The position numbers were made by a program, and so were the translations under genes. A DNA stretch of 64,000 bases from an uncultured Lachnospiraceae bacterium (lineage in GTDB: Bacteria; Bacillota; Clostridia; Lachnospirales; Lachnospiraceae), in contig CAPQSW010000007.1 of assembly GCA_948688495.1 (NCBI GenBank), positions 37,773 to 101,772 of the forward strand. The letters are read 5' to 3'. A model generated the notes under the pieces. That model was not told the DNA's origin, searched no databases, and saw nothing but the letters and a program-made list of their open reading frames with translations. Of the stretch, positions 7,731-15,397 are shown in pieces; within the stretch, counting starts at the first letter, position 1, and every line of letters begins with the position of its first letter.

Positions 7731-8600
7731 ATGGTGGTTTTAGAAGAAGGGTGTGGAAAAGTGTCTCAGAAAATAGGAAAGGAAAAGAAAAAAATCTCTC
7801 TCAGGCAAACAATTTATACAGAAAAAAATATCAAAGGGCATTTGCCCCGGGAGGCATTTTTCCATGCCCTTCTGCCGAAAGGAGCGATGACGTTAGAGGC
7901 GGCATTGGTTTTACCGTTGTTTTTGTTTGCGGTGTCTGTTTTTTTGTCGTTGTTTTTGATGATGCAGGCACAGTATATTGTGGGAAATGCGCTGGAGCGG
8001 GCAGTTGCGGATACGGCCCTGCTAAGGGAACGCACGCCCAAGGAGGTAGAAACACTTACCAAAGCAGCATTCTATAAGGAACTGGCGGCACAGAACTGCC
8101 CGCTTACTTTGATACAGGGAGGCGTTGTTGGATTTTCTTGGAAAAATACGAAGGTGGATGGTATTTTCATTGATATAATGGTGTCTTACCGCATAAAATT
8201 TCCGGTAAATCTTTTTGGAATGCGCACCATGCAGGCAGCGGATAGCTGCCGGATGCACCGGTGGGTAGGAAGGCAGGAGGGCAGGGGAGGGGATGAGGGA
8301 GAGGAATGGGTATATGTAACACCGACCCAGAGTGTTTACCACAAAAGCCGTAACTGTTCACATTTGAAGCTTTCCATAAAGGTCATCAAAGCATCAGGAC
8401 TTAAAAAAGCCGAGACTTTATATGTCCCCTGTGGACACTGTACCAAAGGACAGGTAATGGGTGAAACGGTTTATGTGACAGATGATGGGGACTGTTATCA
8501 TTACCGCATAGATTGCAGCGGACTGAAGCGAACCATATATATGATAAAGAGAACCCAGGCGGGAGGGAAGAGACCCTGTTCGCGATGTGGCGGGGAATAA
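7731..8600 (+). CDS. TadE-like pseudopilin with two C-terminal Cys/His modules
   Basis: 289 residues from ATG 7731, which directly follows the previous stop; a GTG at 7761 is an alternative start. The cleavage site G51|AMTLE with Glu at +5 and the hydrophobic helix AALVLPLFLFAVSVFLSLF mark a TadE-type prepilin. After a pilin-like body come two tandem modules (about 190-236 and 245-288), each of the form YVT...YH...C...L......K......PC..C, resembling Ada-like zinc-binding modules. The second is slightly degenerate. This fusion is unusual for a TadE protein and would put metal-binding or redox-active cysteines outside the cell. Confidence 0.75.
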   Translation: MVVLEEGCGKVSQKIGKEKKKISLRQTIYTEKNIKGHLPREAFFHALLPKGAMTLEAALVLPLFLFAVSVFLSLFLMMQAQYIVGNALERAVADTALLRERTPKEVETLTKAAFYKELAAQNCPLTLIQGGVVGFSWKNTKVDGIFIDIMVSYRIKFPVNLFGMRTMQAADSCRMHRWVGRQEGRGGDEGEEWVYVTPTQSVYHKSRNCSHLKLSIKVIKASGLKKAETLYVPCGHCTKGQVMGETVYVTDDGDCYHYRIDCSGLKRTIYMIKRTQAGGKRPCSRCGGE

Positions 8601-8651
8601 TACGATCAAACAAAAAATACAGGGCAGTAAGCCCCAGGGGAGGAATTTGAT

Positions 8652-9077
8652 ATGCAGAAAGTAATGGTATTGGGACTTTTGGGATTATGCAGCTTGGAGG
8701 ATATAAAACGAAAACGTCTGACCATAATTTATATACTGATGTTTGGGGTTGGCGGGGTAATTTTGCATCTGTTAACTCCGGTATGTTCTATTTACAGCAT
8801 TTTGTGTGGAATGCTTTTAGGAATCGGCATGATGCTGCTTAGTTATGTTACGGGTGGAAGTGTAGGAATGGGAGACGGCATTTTGTTAGTGGTGACGGGA
8901 GTGTATCTGGGAGGAAACAAAAATCTGGAACTGTTTCTAATGGGGATTTTCCTGTCGGGGTTGTGGTCGCTGTGGCTTTTGGTGTTAAAAAGGAGGAAAC
9001 GAAAAGAAGAGATTGCGTTTGTACCGTTTTTGTTGTTGTCATATGCGATTATGTTATTTCAGGGTGTGTGGATATGA
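8652..9077 (+). CDS. Type IV prepilin peptidase, A24 family, second copy
   Basis: 141-residue polytopic membrane protein with the two A24 aspartates, D17 in LEDIKRKRL and D75 in the GxGD motif VGMGDGIL. It should process the same prepilins as the copy at 1119, or a subset of them. It is shorter and divergent from the first copy, so not a recent duplicate. Start ATG 8652 follows AGGGGAGGA. Its stop overlaps the next gene as ATGA. Confidence 0.85.
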   Translation: MQKVMVLGLLGLCSLEDIKRKRLTIIYILMFGVGGVILHLLTPVCSIYSILCGMLLGIGMMLLSYVTGGSVGMGDGILLVVTGVYLGGNKNLELFLMGIFLSGLWSLWLLVLKRRKRKEEIAFVPFLLLSYAIMLFQGVWI

Positions 9078-9316
9078 ATATAAAAATAATAAAAATATTC
9101 CGCCAGAAGGGCGTACAGGGAAGCCTTACCGTAGAGGCAGCGATTATTGTGCCGATTGTGCTGTTTTGTGTTCTTTGGATGGTACAGGGTGGAATTGCGC
9201 TCTATGTGGATACTGTGGAAGTTGTGCAGCAGCAGGAAATGTGGAAAGACTTTCATCCTGCCTTACAGTTTCGCAAGCTGGAGCTGTTGGAAAAAATGAT
9301 TGATATGGGAAAGTAG
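9074..9316 (+). CDS. Short TadE-like pseudopilin
   Basis: 80 residues with cleavage site G16|SLTVE (Glu at +5) followed by a hydrophobic helix and a short soluble tail. Likely a minor pilin. The start at ATG 9074 overlaps the stop of the peptidase gene by 4 nt. A longer in-frame start at 8963 would lie wholly inside the peptidase gene and is rejected. Confidence 0.8.
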   Translation: MNIKIIKIFRQKGVQGSLTVEAAIIVPIVLFCVLWMVQGGIALYVDTVEVVQQQEMWKDFHPALQFRKLELLEKMIDMGK

Positions 9317-9336
9317 AAGTTTGTGGAGGAAATAAC

Positions 9337-10506
9337 ATGGAGGTAACATATAAGAAAAATTTGAACAGAAGCTACATGTGTATCGGGGAACAGGGGCGGC
9401 CAATAGAAGAATATGAATTATATATACTAGAAAAGCATCAGATTCCGGGGGTTTTGCAGATGCAGACTGCCTGTTCGGAGGGAAAGCGCAGATATTTGTA
9501 TGATATTAGTGGAAAACAGCAGATAGACGACTACTTTTCTGGAAGGAAAATTAGTTATGAGGAACTCCAGGGATTTTTGCTTTCGGTTCTGGAACTGTGT
9601 GTCAGTTTGTCAGAATACCTTCTTCGGGAGGAAGGAATCTGTCTGGAAATGGAGTTTATCTATGTAAGCCTGGAGGATGGCAGTATGCAGTTTACATATC
9701 TGCCATTTTATGAGAAGAATCTGCAGGAAGCCTTTGAATTGTGTATGGAGCAGCTTTTGCGCAAGATAGACCACCAGGATAAAGCGGCGGTGGAGTTGGG
9801 ATACTACGTTTACCAGCTTTGCAGCAAAGGAAATGCAAATATTGAAACACTGTTAAAGGGCGCATTGGGAAAGTCTTTGAAGCAGCCTATAGGAGAGCTG
9901 GAAAAGGCACATGGAAACAGCACATGTGAAAAGGAAAAAACGCCGGGGAGCGTCCAAACATCAGAAGAAAAGGAAAAGTTGGAAGACAAAAATGCTTTGG
10001 AAAGCAAAGATAAAAAAATTTTCTGGAGGATGACAGGGACATGGAGAGATGAATTGGAAAAGAAAAAATACCAGATATTAGAAATGGCCAAAAAATATGC
10101 GCCGGGTTTTTACAAAATAAAGGAATCACAGGAGCAGGCAGGAAAAATGCCCCTAGAAGATATGGAGGTTCCGGTGCATCCGACAGAGATTCTCGGGGTG
10201 TGTAATAAGCATCCGGTAGGAAAGCTGGTATATCAGGGAGTGCATCAGTGTGAGGACATCCTCGTGGAAGGGGAAATCTTTCTTCTTGGAAAAAACCGTG
10301 AACAGGTAGACGGCGTTATTCTGGCGGAGGGAGTAAGCAGGCTTCATGCCCGGATTAGCCGGCAGGAGGATAAATATTATATTGAAGACTTAAATTCGAC
10401 GAATGGAACATACTTAAACGATAGTGCATTAGAATACCGTGAGCCCCGGGAAATCAAGAAAAATGACAGGATTTGTTTCGGTACGGAGGAATATTTGTTT
10501 CTATAA
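9337..10506 (+). CDS. DUF6382-like protein with C-terminal FHA domain
   Basis: 389 residues. The N-terminal 190 resemble the DUF6382 domain found with FHA in Lachnospiraceae Tad loci. A lysine-rich linker follows (about 190-280), and an FHA domain occupies roughly 305-389 with the signature VSRLHARISR and DLNSTNGTYLN. FHA domains bind phosphothreonine, so the protein probably links the pilus machine to Ser/Thr kinase signalling; no kinase is encoded in this window. Last gene of the Tad run. The final 20 codons fit a complete FHA fold. Confidence 0.8.
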   Translation: MEVTYKKNLNRSYMCIGEQGRPIEEYELYILEKHQIPGVLQMQTACSEGKRRYLYDISGKQQIDDYFSGRKISYEELQGFLLSVLELCVSLSEYLLREEGICLEMEFIYVSLEDGSMQFTYLPFYEKNLQEAFELCMEQLLRKIDHQDKAAVELGYYVYQLCSKGNANIETLLKGALGKSLKQPIGELEKAHGNSTCEKEKTPGSVQTSEEKEKLEDKNALESKDKKIFWRMTGTWRDELEKKKYQILEMAKKYAPGFYKIKESQEQAGKMPLEDMEVPVHPTEILGVCNKHPVGKLVYQGVHQCEDILVEGEIFLLGKNREQVDGVILAEGVSRLHARISRQEDKYYIEDLNSTNGTYLNDSALEYREPREIKKNDRICFGTEEYLFL

Positions 10507-10519
10507 AAGCTGTTGTGAA

Positions 10520-10583
10520 AACTGTGCCTGGAAAGTTTGATGGCAGAACTATGTCCTTCGGAGGCTTTTCCTGAGGCACGGTT
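10520..10583 (+). other. Imperfect inverted repeat after the Tad operon
   Basis: AACTGTGCC (10520-10528) can pair with GGCACGGTT (10575-10583) with one G-U, and the stem extends through GGAAAG/CTTTTCC. There is no T-run, so it is a doubtful terminator. It ends 2 bp before the promoter of the next gene and could equally be an operator or a processing site. Confidence 0.4.
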
Positions 10584-10584
10584 G

Positions 10585-10613
10585 TTGACTTTATCCTCAA
10601 AAATTTATATACT
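10585..10613 (+). promoter_or_regulatory. Sigma-A promoter of the flavodoxin-SCP2 gene
   Basis: TTGACT (10585-10590), 17-bp spacer, TATACT (10608-10613). The gene starts 33 bp downstream. Confidence 0.8.
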
Positions 10614-10645
10614 AGAGATATTCAAATATTTTGGAGGCTTTTGAT

Positions 10646-11638
10646 ATGAAGGTAAATATTTATTATGGAGGGCGGGGACTTTTAGATGACCCTACTCTGT
10701 ATGTGGTTAATAAAATGCAGGAAGTATTAACAGAGCTAAGGGTGGAAGTACAGCGATATAATATTTATGAGGACAAGAACAGCATTTCAACCCTGCCCCA
10801 GACAATCAAAGATGCAGATGGCATTATTCTGGCAACAACGGTGGAATGGCTGGGCATTGGCGGATATATGCAGCAGTTTCTGGATGCCTGCTGGCTGTAT
10901 GGAGATAAGGAAAAGATAGCAAAAACATATATGCAGCCGATTGTTATGTCGACGACTTACGGGGAGCGTGAAGGTGAGGTTACACTTGCCAATGCATGGG
11001 AGTTTTTGGGCGGTCTTCCCTGTAGTGGCTTGTGCGGTTATGTAGAAGATTTGGTTTCATTTGAGATGAATCATGATTTTACTGTTATTATTGAGAAGAA
11101 GGCGGAGAATCTTTACCGAACCATTTCACAGAGACAAAAAAGCCTGCCCAACAGTAACCAGGCAATCCGCCAGACAGTTCTTCGTACACAGCAGTTGGAG
11201 CTGACGCCTCAGGAGAGCGAGCAGCTTTCAAAATATGTTGCGGATGATGTCTATGTCAAGAAGCAGAAAGAGGACATTGAGGAATTGAGCAGTATGTTTA
11301 AGGACATGCTCGGACAGAGCGGCGAGGATGAGGAAATGGCATATCTGATGGAGTTGGAGGCCCATTTCGTCCCGCAGAGGGAGTTTTCTGCCAATTATCT
11401 ATTTATGATTGAGGGAAAGAAGAAACCACTGTCCGTCGAGGTAAAGGATGACGAGGTTAAAGTTTATTATGGCCAGAGTGAGAAGGTCGATGTGTACACG
11501 AAGCTCACAACGGCTGTGATGGACAATATTGTCAAGGGAAGGATGACCTTCCAGAGAGCCTTTATGACGGGTGAGATGACGGCAAAAGGCAACTTTAAGA
11601 CTTTGAAAATGCTGGATCAGGCGTTTATTTTCAATTGA
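10646..11638 (+). CDS. Flavodoxin/NAD(P)H-reductase-like protein with SCP2-like C-terminus
   Basis: 330 residues. The N-terminal 160 or so have a flavodoxin-like alternation (MKVNIYYGG..., DGIILATTVEWLGIGGYMQQFLDACW) suggesting FMN binding. The C-terminal 110 resemble an SCP2 sterol-carrier fold (LEVKDDEVKVYYG-like strand pattern, FMTGEMTAKGNFKTLKML). Substrate unknown. ATG 10646 is chosen because GGAGG lies 8 nt upstream; the TTG at 10631 overlaps that site. Has its own promoter and may be co-transcribed with the HIT gene 30 bp downstream. Confidence 0.65.
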   Translation: MKVNIYYGGRGLLDDPTLYVVNKMQEVLTELRVEVQRYNIYEDKNSISTLPQTIKDADGIILATTVEWLGIGGYMQQFLDACWLYGDKEKIAKTYMQPIVMSTTYGEREGEVTLANAWEFLGGLPCSGLCGYVEDLVSFEMNHDFTVIIEKKAENLYRTISQRQKSLPNSNQAIRQTVLRTQQLELTPQESEQLSKYVADDVYVKKQKEDIEELSSMFKDMLGQSGEDEEMAYLMELEAHFVPQREFSANYLFMIEGKKKPLSVEVKDDEVKVYYGQSEKVDVYTKLTTAVMDNIVKGRMTFQRAFMTGEMTAKGNFKTLKMLDQAFIFN

Positions 11639-11668
11639 AATTAGTATAGGTGCAGAATGGAGGAAGAT

Positions 11669-12085
11669 ATGAAAGATTCAAATTGTATTTTTTGTAAAAT
11701 TTCCGGGGGAGAGATTCCCTCTAAGACAATCTATGAGGATGAAGAATTTCGTGTGATACTTGACATTAGTCCGGCTACAAGAGGACATGCGCTGATTATT
11801 CCCAAAGAGCATTATGCCAATATTTATGAGATGCCCGAGGAGACGGCAGCACACGTGATGATTCTTGCCAAGAAGCTGGCAGCACATATGGCGGAGGTAT
11901 TGCAGTGTGATGGCATGAACATTATGCAGAACAATGGGGAAGCCGCAGGACAGACAGTGTTCCACTTCCATATGCATCTTATCCCCAGATATGAGCAGGA
12001 TGGAAATGCGGACAAGCTGTGCTGGAATCATCTGGAGCTGTCCCAGGAAGAAATGGAAGAGATCCATCAGAAATTAAAAAAATAG
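11669..12085 (+). CDS. HIT-family nucleotide hydrolase/transferase
   Basis: 138 residues with the N-terminal CIFCKIxxGEIPS motif and the catalytic histidine triad HFHMHLIPR. HIT proteins of this type hydrolyse nucleoside phosphoramidates or related adenylylated compounds in the cytoplasm. The start at ATG 11669 follows GGAGGAA; the ATG at 11657 overlaps it. Followed by a bidirectional hairpin shared with convergent murG. Confidence 0.9.
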   Translation: MKDSNCIFCKISGGEIPSKTIYEDEEFRVILDISPATRGHALIIPKEHYANIYEMPEETAAHVMILAKKLAAHMAEVLQCDGMNIMQNNGEAAGQTVFHFHMHLIPRYEQDGNADKLCWNHLELSQEEMEEIHQKLKK

Positions 12086-12100
12086 AACGGTATATTATCA

Positions 12101-12176
12101 AAAAGGCATGTTTCTTTCTAACGAGGATATTCCATCTGTTTAAGAGGAATCCTTTGTGGAGAGAAACATGCCTTTT
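12101..12176. terminator. Bidirectional terminator-like inverted repeat between HIT gene and murG
   Basis: AAAAGGCATGTTTCT (12101-12115) is perfectly complementary to 12162-12176. The 46-nt loop is long, but the A-rich start and T-rich end allow termination from both sides. Confidence 0.55.
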
Positions 12177-12207
12177 ATGCACAGGAGCGCATGAAGCAGT
12201 TTACTGC

Positions 12208-13287
12208 TTATGTGGTACGCACCCCGCGAGCAGCTTCTTCTATAAGCTGTACTACGGTCTCCACAGAGTTGAGCTGTTCGCTCTTTGCCATGGCATCTAC
12301 ATACTGGCTGCGGTCTGCAAATAGCTTGTGGATAGTGTCTAATAAAATGACATCATTCAGCTGTTCTTCTTCAATAACTATGCTGTAGCCCTGGCGTTCA
12401 AAGGAGCGCGCGTTTAAAATCTGGTCTCCCCGGCTGGCATTGGCAGAGAGGGGAATCAGGATATTAGGTTTGCGCAGGGCGAGAAGTTCACAGATGGCAT
12501 TGGCTCCGGCGCGGGAAATTACAATATCTGCAGCAGCGAACAAATCACTTAATTCTTTATTTGCATATTCGAGCTGGGTATAGCCAGCGGTGTTGTCCAG
12601 GGAGTGGTCCAGATTTCCTTTTCCGCACAGGTGAAGTACCTGATAACTTTTTAGCAGTTCTGGCAGAAGGCTGCGTACTACTTCGTTGATAAATTGGGAG
12701 CCGCTGCTTCCGCCGATGATCATAATTACAGGCTTGTTGGCGGCAAACCGGCAGTATGACAGACCCTGCAGGCGGTTTCCTGAGAGCAGTTCCTTGCGGA
12801 TGGGAGAGCCGGTAAGGACAGCTTTTTCCGCTGGGAGATATTTTAAGGTTTCCGGGAAGTTACAGCAGACCTTGCAGGCGTTTGGAATCGCAAGCTTGTT
12901 CGCAAGCCCGGGGGTAATGTCTGACTCATGGATAATGGCCGGAATTTTGCGGTGTTTTGCTGCCATGACCACAGGAACAGAGACAAAGCCGCCTTTTGAA
13001 AAGACGACGTTTGGGTTAAGCCTTTTTAATAAGCCGCGGGCCTGGCGGTAGCCTTTTAACACCTTAAAGGGATCGGAAAAATTTTTCCAGTCAAAATACC
13101 GGCGCAGCTTGCCGGAGGAAATTCCATAATAGGGAATCTGGTATTGTTCAATTAGTTTGCGTTCAATTCCGTCATAAGAACCAATGTAGTGTATGTCATA
13201 ACCAAGCTCCTTCAATCTGGGAAGCAGGGCGATATTTGGGGTGACGTGGCCAGCTGTGCCGCCGCCTGTTAAGACAATTCGTTTCAT
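12208..13287 (-). CDS. murG: UDP-GlcNAc:lipid I N-acetylglucosaminyltransferase
   Basis: 359 residues, the usual MurG length. Makes lipid II from lipid I on the inner face of the membrane. The glycine-rich GGGTAGHVTPN loop is at the N-terminus, GGSSGSQFIN opens the C-terminal Rossmann domain, and SRAGANAICELLAL forms the nucleotide-sugar binding region. Start ATG 13287 follows GGAG; an ATG four codons earlier overlaps that site. It stands alone here, away from a dcw cluster, and is convergent with the HIT gene. Confidence 0.95.
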   Translation of the reverse strand: MKRIVLTGGGTAGHVTPNIALLPRLKELGYDIHYIGSYDGIERKLIEQYQIPYYGISSGKLRRYFDWKNFSDPFKVLKGYRQARGLLKRLNPNVVFSKGGFVSVPVVMAAKHRKIPAIIHESDITPGLANKLAIPNACKVCCNFPETLKYLPAEKAVLTGSPIRKELLSGNRLQGLSYCRFAANKPVIMIIGGSSGSQFINEVVRSLLPELLKSYQVLHLCGKGNLDHSLDNTAGYTQLEYANKELSDLFAAADIVISRAGANAICELLALRKPNILIPLSANASRGDQILNARSFERQGYSIVIEEEQLNDVILLDTIHKLFADRSQYVDAMAKSEQLNSVETVVQLIEEAARGVRTT

Positions 13288-13463
13288 ACATTTCTCCATT
13301 TCTGCCAGTGTTCTGACTATATAAGTATTCGCATTACTTTTATCTTATACTGTTCCGCAAAAAAGTCAAGGGAAAGCCGTCGGTTGATTTCCATGTAACT
13401 GAGAATCGTGGCATGAATGTCGCAAATTGGTGAAAGATGCGATGAAAAAAGGGCCTCAGGCAC

Positions 13464-13492
13464 TTCACAGTCCGAAAATTAATATTTATAAT
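13464..13492 (+). promoter_or_regulatory. Sigma-A promoter before the 110-residue gene and pgi
   Basis: TTCACA (13464-13469), 17-bp spacer, TATAAT (13487-13492), 46 bp before the gene. Probably also serves pgi downstream. Confidence 0.7.
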
Positions 13493-13538
13493 GGTAATAG
13501 TTACGAGATATTTTTCAAATAGAAAGGAGGACAAGCTC

Positions 13539-13871
13539 ATGGGAAAATGGATAAGTTTTCTACAAATGTACAATGAAAGCCTGACAGGGGCAGCGCTGGT
13601 TATCATGGGGCTGATTTTTGTGATTATCCTGTTAAGGATTTTAAGACAGATAAAAAGGCTGAATCGGAGCCTGTCTGGTATTACTAAGAATATTCAGGCA
13701 TATTTTGATGTGATTATGCAGGAGGAGCCACAGGAGCAGGAAGATCAGACGCAGGAGGAGATGCAACAAAGCGTCCATGCACAGGAAGATGAAAGCGCCA
13801 TAGAGCAAGAATACAGGAAACAGGAAGAGGAAGAAGTATTCAATGCGGTGCTGCAGGAGTACTTTTCTTGA
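13539..13871 (+). CDS. Small membrane-anchored hypothetical protein
   Basis: 110 residues with one N-terminal membrane helix (about 15-38, LTGAALVIMGLIFVIILLRIL) and a basic then strongly acidic, Glu/Gln-rich cytoplasmic tail likely to be coiled coil. No family recognised. Start ATG 13539 follows AAAGGAGG. It precedes pgi by 76 bp, so it may be co-transcribed, but no functional link is evident. Confidence 0.7.
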   Translation: MGKWISFLQMYNESLTGAALVIMGLIFVIILLRILRQIKRLNRSLSGITKNIQAYFDVIMQEEPQEQEDQTQEEMQQSVHAQEDESAIEQEYRKQEEEEVFNAVLQEYFS

Positions 13872-13947
13872 CGAAATGGGGGAGATTTGCTACACTTATC
13901 CTGTAAATGGAAATCGTGACAATTTTATGAACAAAGGAGTGAAAATC

Positions 13948-15294
13948 ATGGAGAAAGTAACGTTTGATTATGGGAAAACGGCTGGTTTTGTCAGCCAGGA
14001 AGAGGTTTCCTATATGGCAAAGCTGGTAGAAGACGCCAAAGAGCTGCTGGTTTCAAAGACCGGGGCAGGAAATGATTTTGTAGGCTGGCTGGATTTGCCA
14101 GTAGATTATGATAAAGAGGAGTTTGCAAGAATTAAAAAAGCTGCAGCGAAAATCCAAAGCGATTCTGAGGTATTAGTTGTAATTGGAATCGGAGGTTCTT
14201 ATCTGGGCGCGCGTGCAGCGATTGAATTTCTGAGACATGGATTCTATAACAATGTGTCAAAGGAAATCCGCAAAGGCCCGGAAATTTATTATGCAGGGAA
14301 CAGCATCAGCAGTTCCTATCTTGCGGGATTGATTGAAGTGATTGGAGACCGTGATTTTTCAGTAAATGTTATTTCAAAATCAGGGACTACGACAGAGCCG
14401 GCAATTGCATTCCGCGTATTCAAGGAGCTGTTAGAGAAGAAATATGGCAAAGAAGAGGCGGCAAAAAGAATTTATGCAACCACGGACAAGGCGAGAGGTG
14501 CGTTAAAAAATCTTGCCACCGAAGAAGGGTATGAGACATTCGTGGTTCCAGATGACGTTGGCGGACGTTTCTCAGTATTGACAGCCGTTGGCCTGCTTCC
14601 CATTGCTGCAAGCGGGGCAGATATTGATAAGCTGATGGAAGGTGCGGCAATGGGTCGCAAGATTGCCCTGGACAAGCCATTTGCAGAGAATGATGCTTTG
14701 CAGTATGCAGCAGTCCGCAACATTTTGCTGAGAAAAGGAAAAACCACGGAAGTACTGGCGAATTATGAGCCAAGCCTGCACTATGTATCCGAGTGGTGGA
14801 AACAGCTTTATGGTGAAAGTGAAGGAAAAGACCAGAAGGGTATCTTCCCGGCGTCAGTAGATTTGACGACAGATCTTCATTCTATGGGACAGTTTATCCA
14901 GGACGGTGCGCGTATCATGTTTGAGACAGTGATGAATGTGGAAAAATCCCGCAGCACAGTGGAACTCAAGGAGGAACCGGTAGATTTAGATGGATTGAAT
15001 TATCTTGCAGGAAAGGATATGGACTTTGTCAATAAAAGTGCAATGAATGGAACAATTCTGGCACATACGGATGGAAATGTACCGAATCTCATGGTAACGA
15101 TCCCGGAGCAGAATGAGTTTTATCTGGGAGAATTGTTCTATTTCTTTGAATTTGCCTGTGGTGTGAGCGGATATGTCTTAGGCGTTAATCCCTTTAATCA
15201 GCCAGGTGTGGAAAGCTATAAGCGCAATATGTTTGCACTGCTTGGCAAGCCGGGATACGAGGCAGAGAGGGAAGAATTGTTAAAAAGACTGTAA
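13948..15294 (+). CDS. pgi: Glucose-6-phosphate isomerase
   Basis: 448 residues, matching the shorter Firmicute type. Interconverts glucose-6-phosphate and fructose-6-phosphate in glycolysis. Conserved segments are VVIGIGGSYLGARAAIEF, SKSGTTTEPAIAFR (phosphate-binding serines), VPDDVGGRFSVLTAVGLLP, and the C-terminal GVNPFNQPGVESYK. Start ATG 13948 follows AAAGGAGTGAAAATC. Confidence 0.97.
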   Translation: MEKVTFDYGKTAGFVSQEEVSYMAKLVEDAKELLVSKTGAGNDFVGWLDLPVDYDKEEFARIKKAAAKIQSDSEVLVVIGIGGSYLGARAAIEFLRHGFYNNVSKEIRKGPEIYYAGNSISSSYLAGLIEVIGDRDFSVNVISKSGTTTEPAIAFRVFKELLEKKYGKEEAAKRIYATTDKARGALKNLATEEGYETFVVPDDVGGRFSVLTAVGLLPIAASGADIDKLMEGAAMGRKIALDKPFAENDALQYAAVRNILLRKGKTTEVLANYEPSLHYVSEWWKQLYGESEGKDQKGIFPASVDLTTDLHSMGQFIQDGARIMFETVMNVEKSRSTVELKEEPVDLDGLNYLAGKDMDFVNKSAMNGTILAHTDGNVPNLMVTIPEQNEFYLGELFYFFEFACGVSGYVLGVNPFNQPGVESYKRNMFALLGKPGYEAEREELLKRL

Positions 15295-15326
15295 AAGTTC
15301 AGTGTTTTCAGATGGTAAAATCAAAA

Positions 15327-15352
15327 GGCCCTGCTGCAGATGCGGCAGGGCC
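15327..15352 (-). terminator. Intrinsic terminator of the chemoreceptor gene
   Basis: Stem GGCCCTGC/GCAGGGCC (15327-15334, 15345-15352). On the minus strand it is followed by TTTTGATTTT, so it terminates the mcp gene and lies just beyond pgi on the other side. Confidence 0.75.
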
Positions 15353-15397
15353 AGATTAGTGAAAGAATCGTTTGCGCGAGATTTTGCGCAGAAATAT

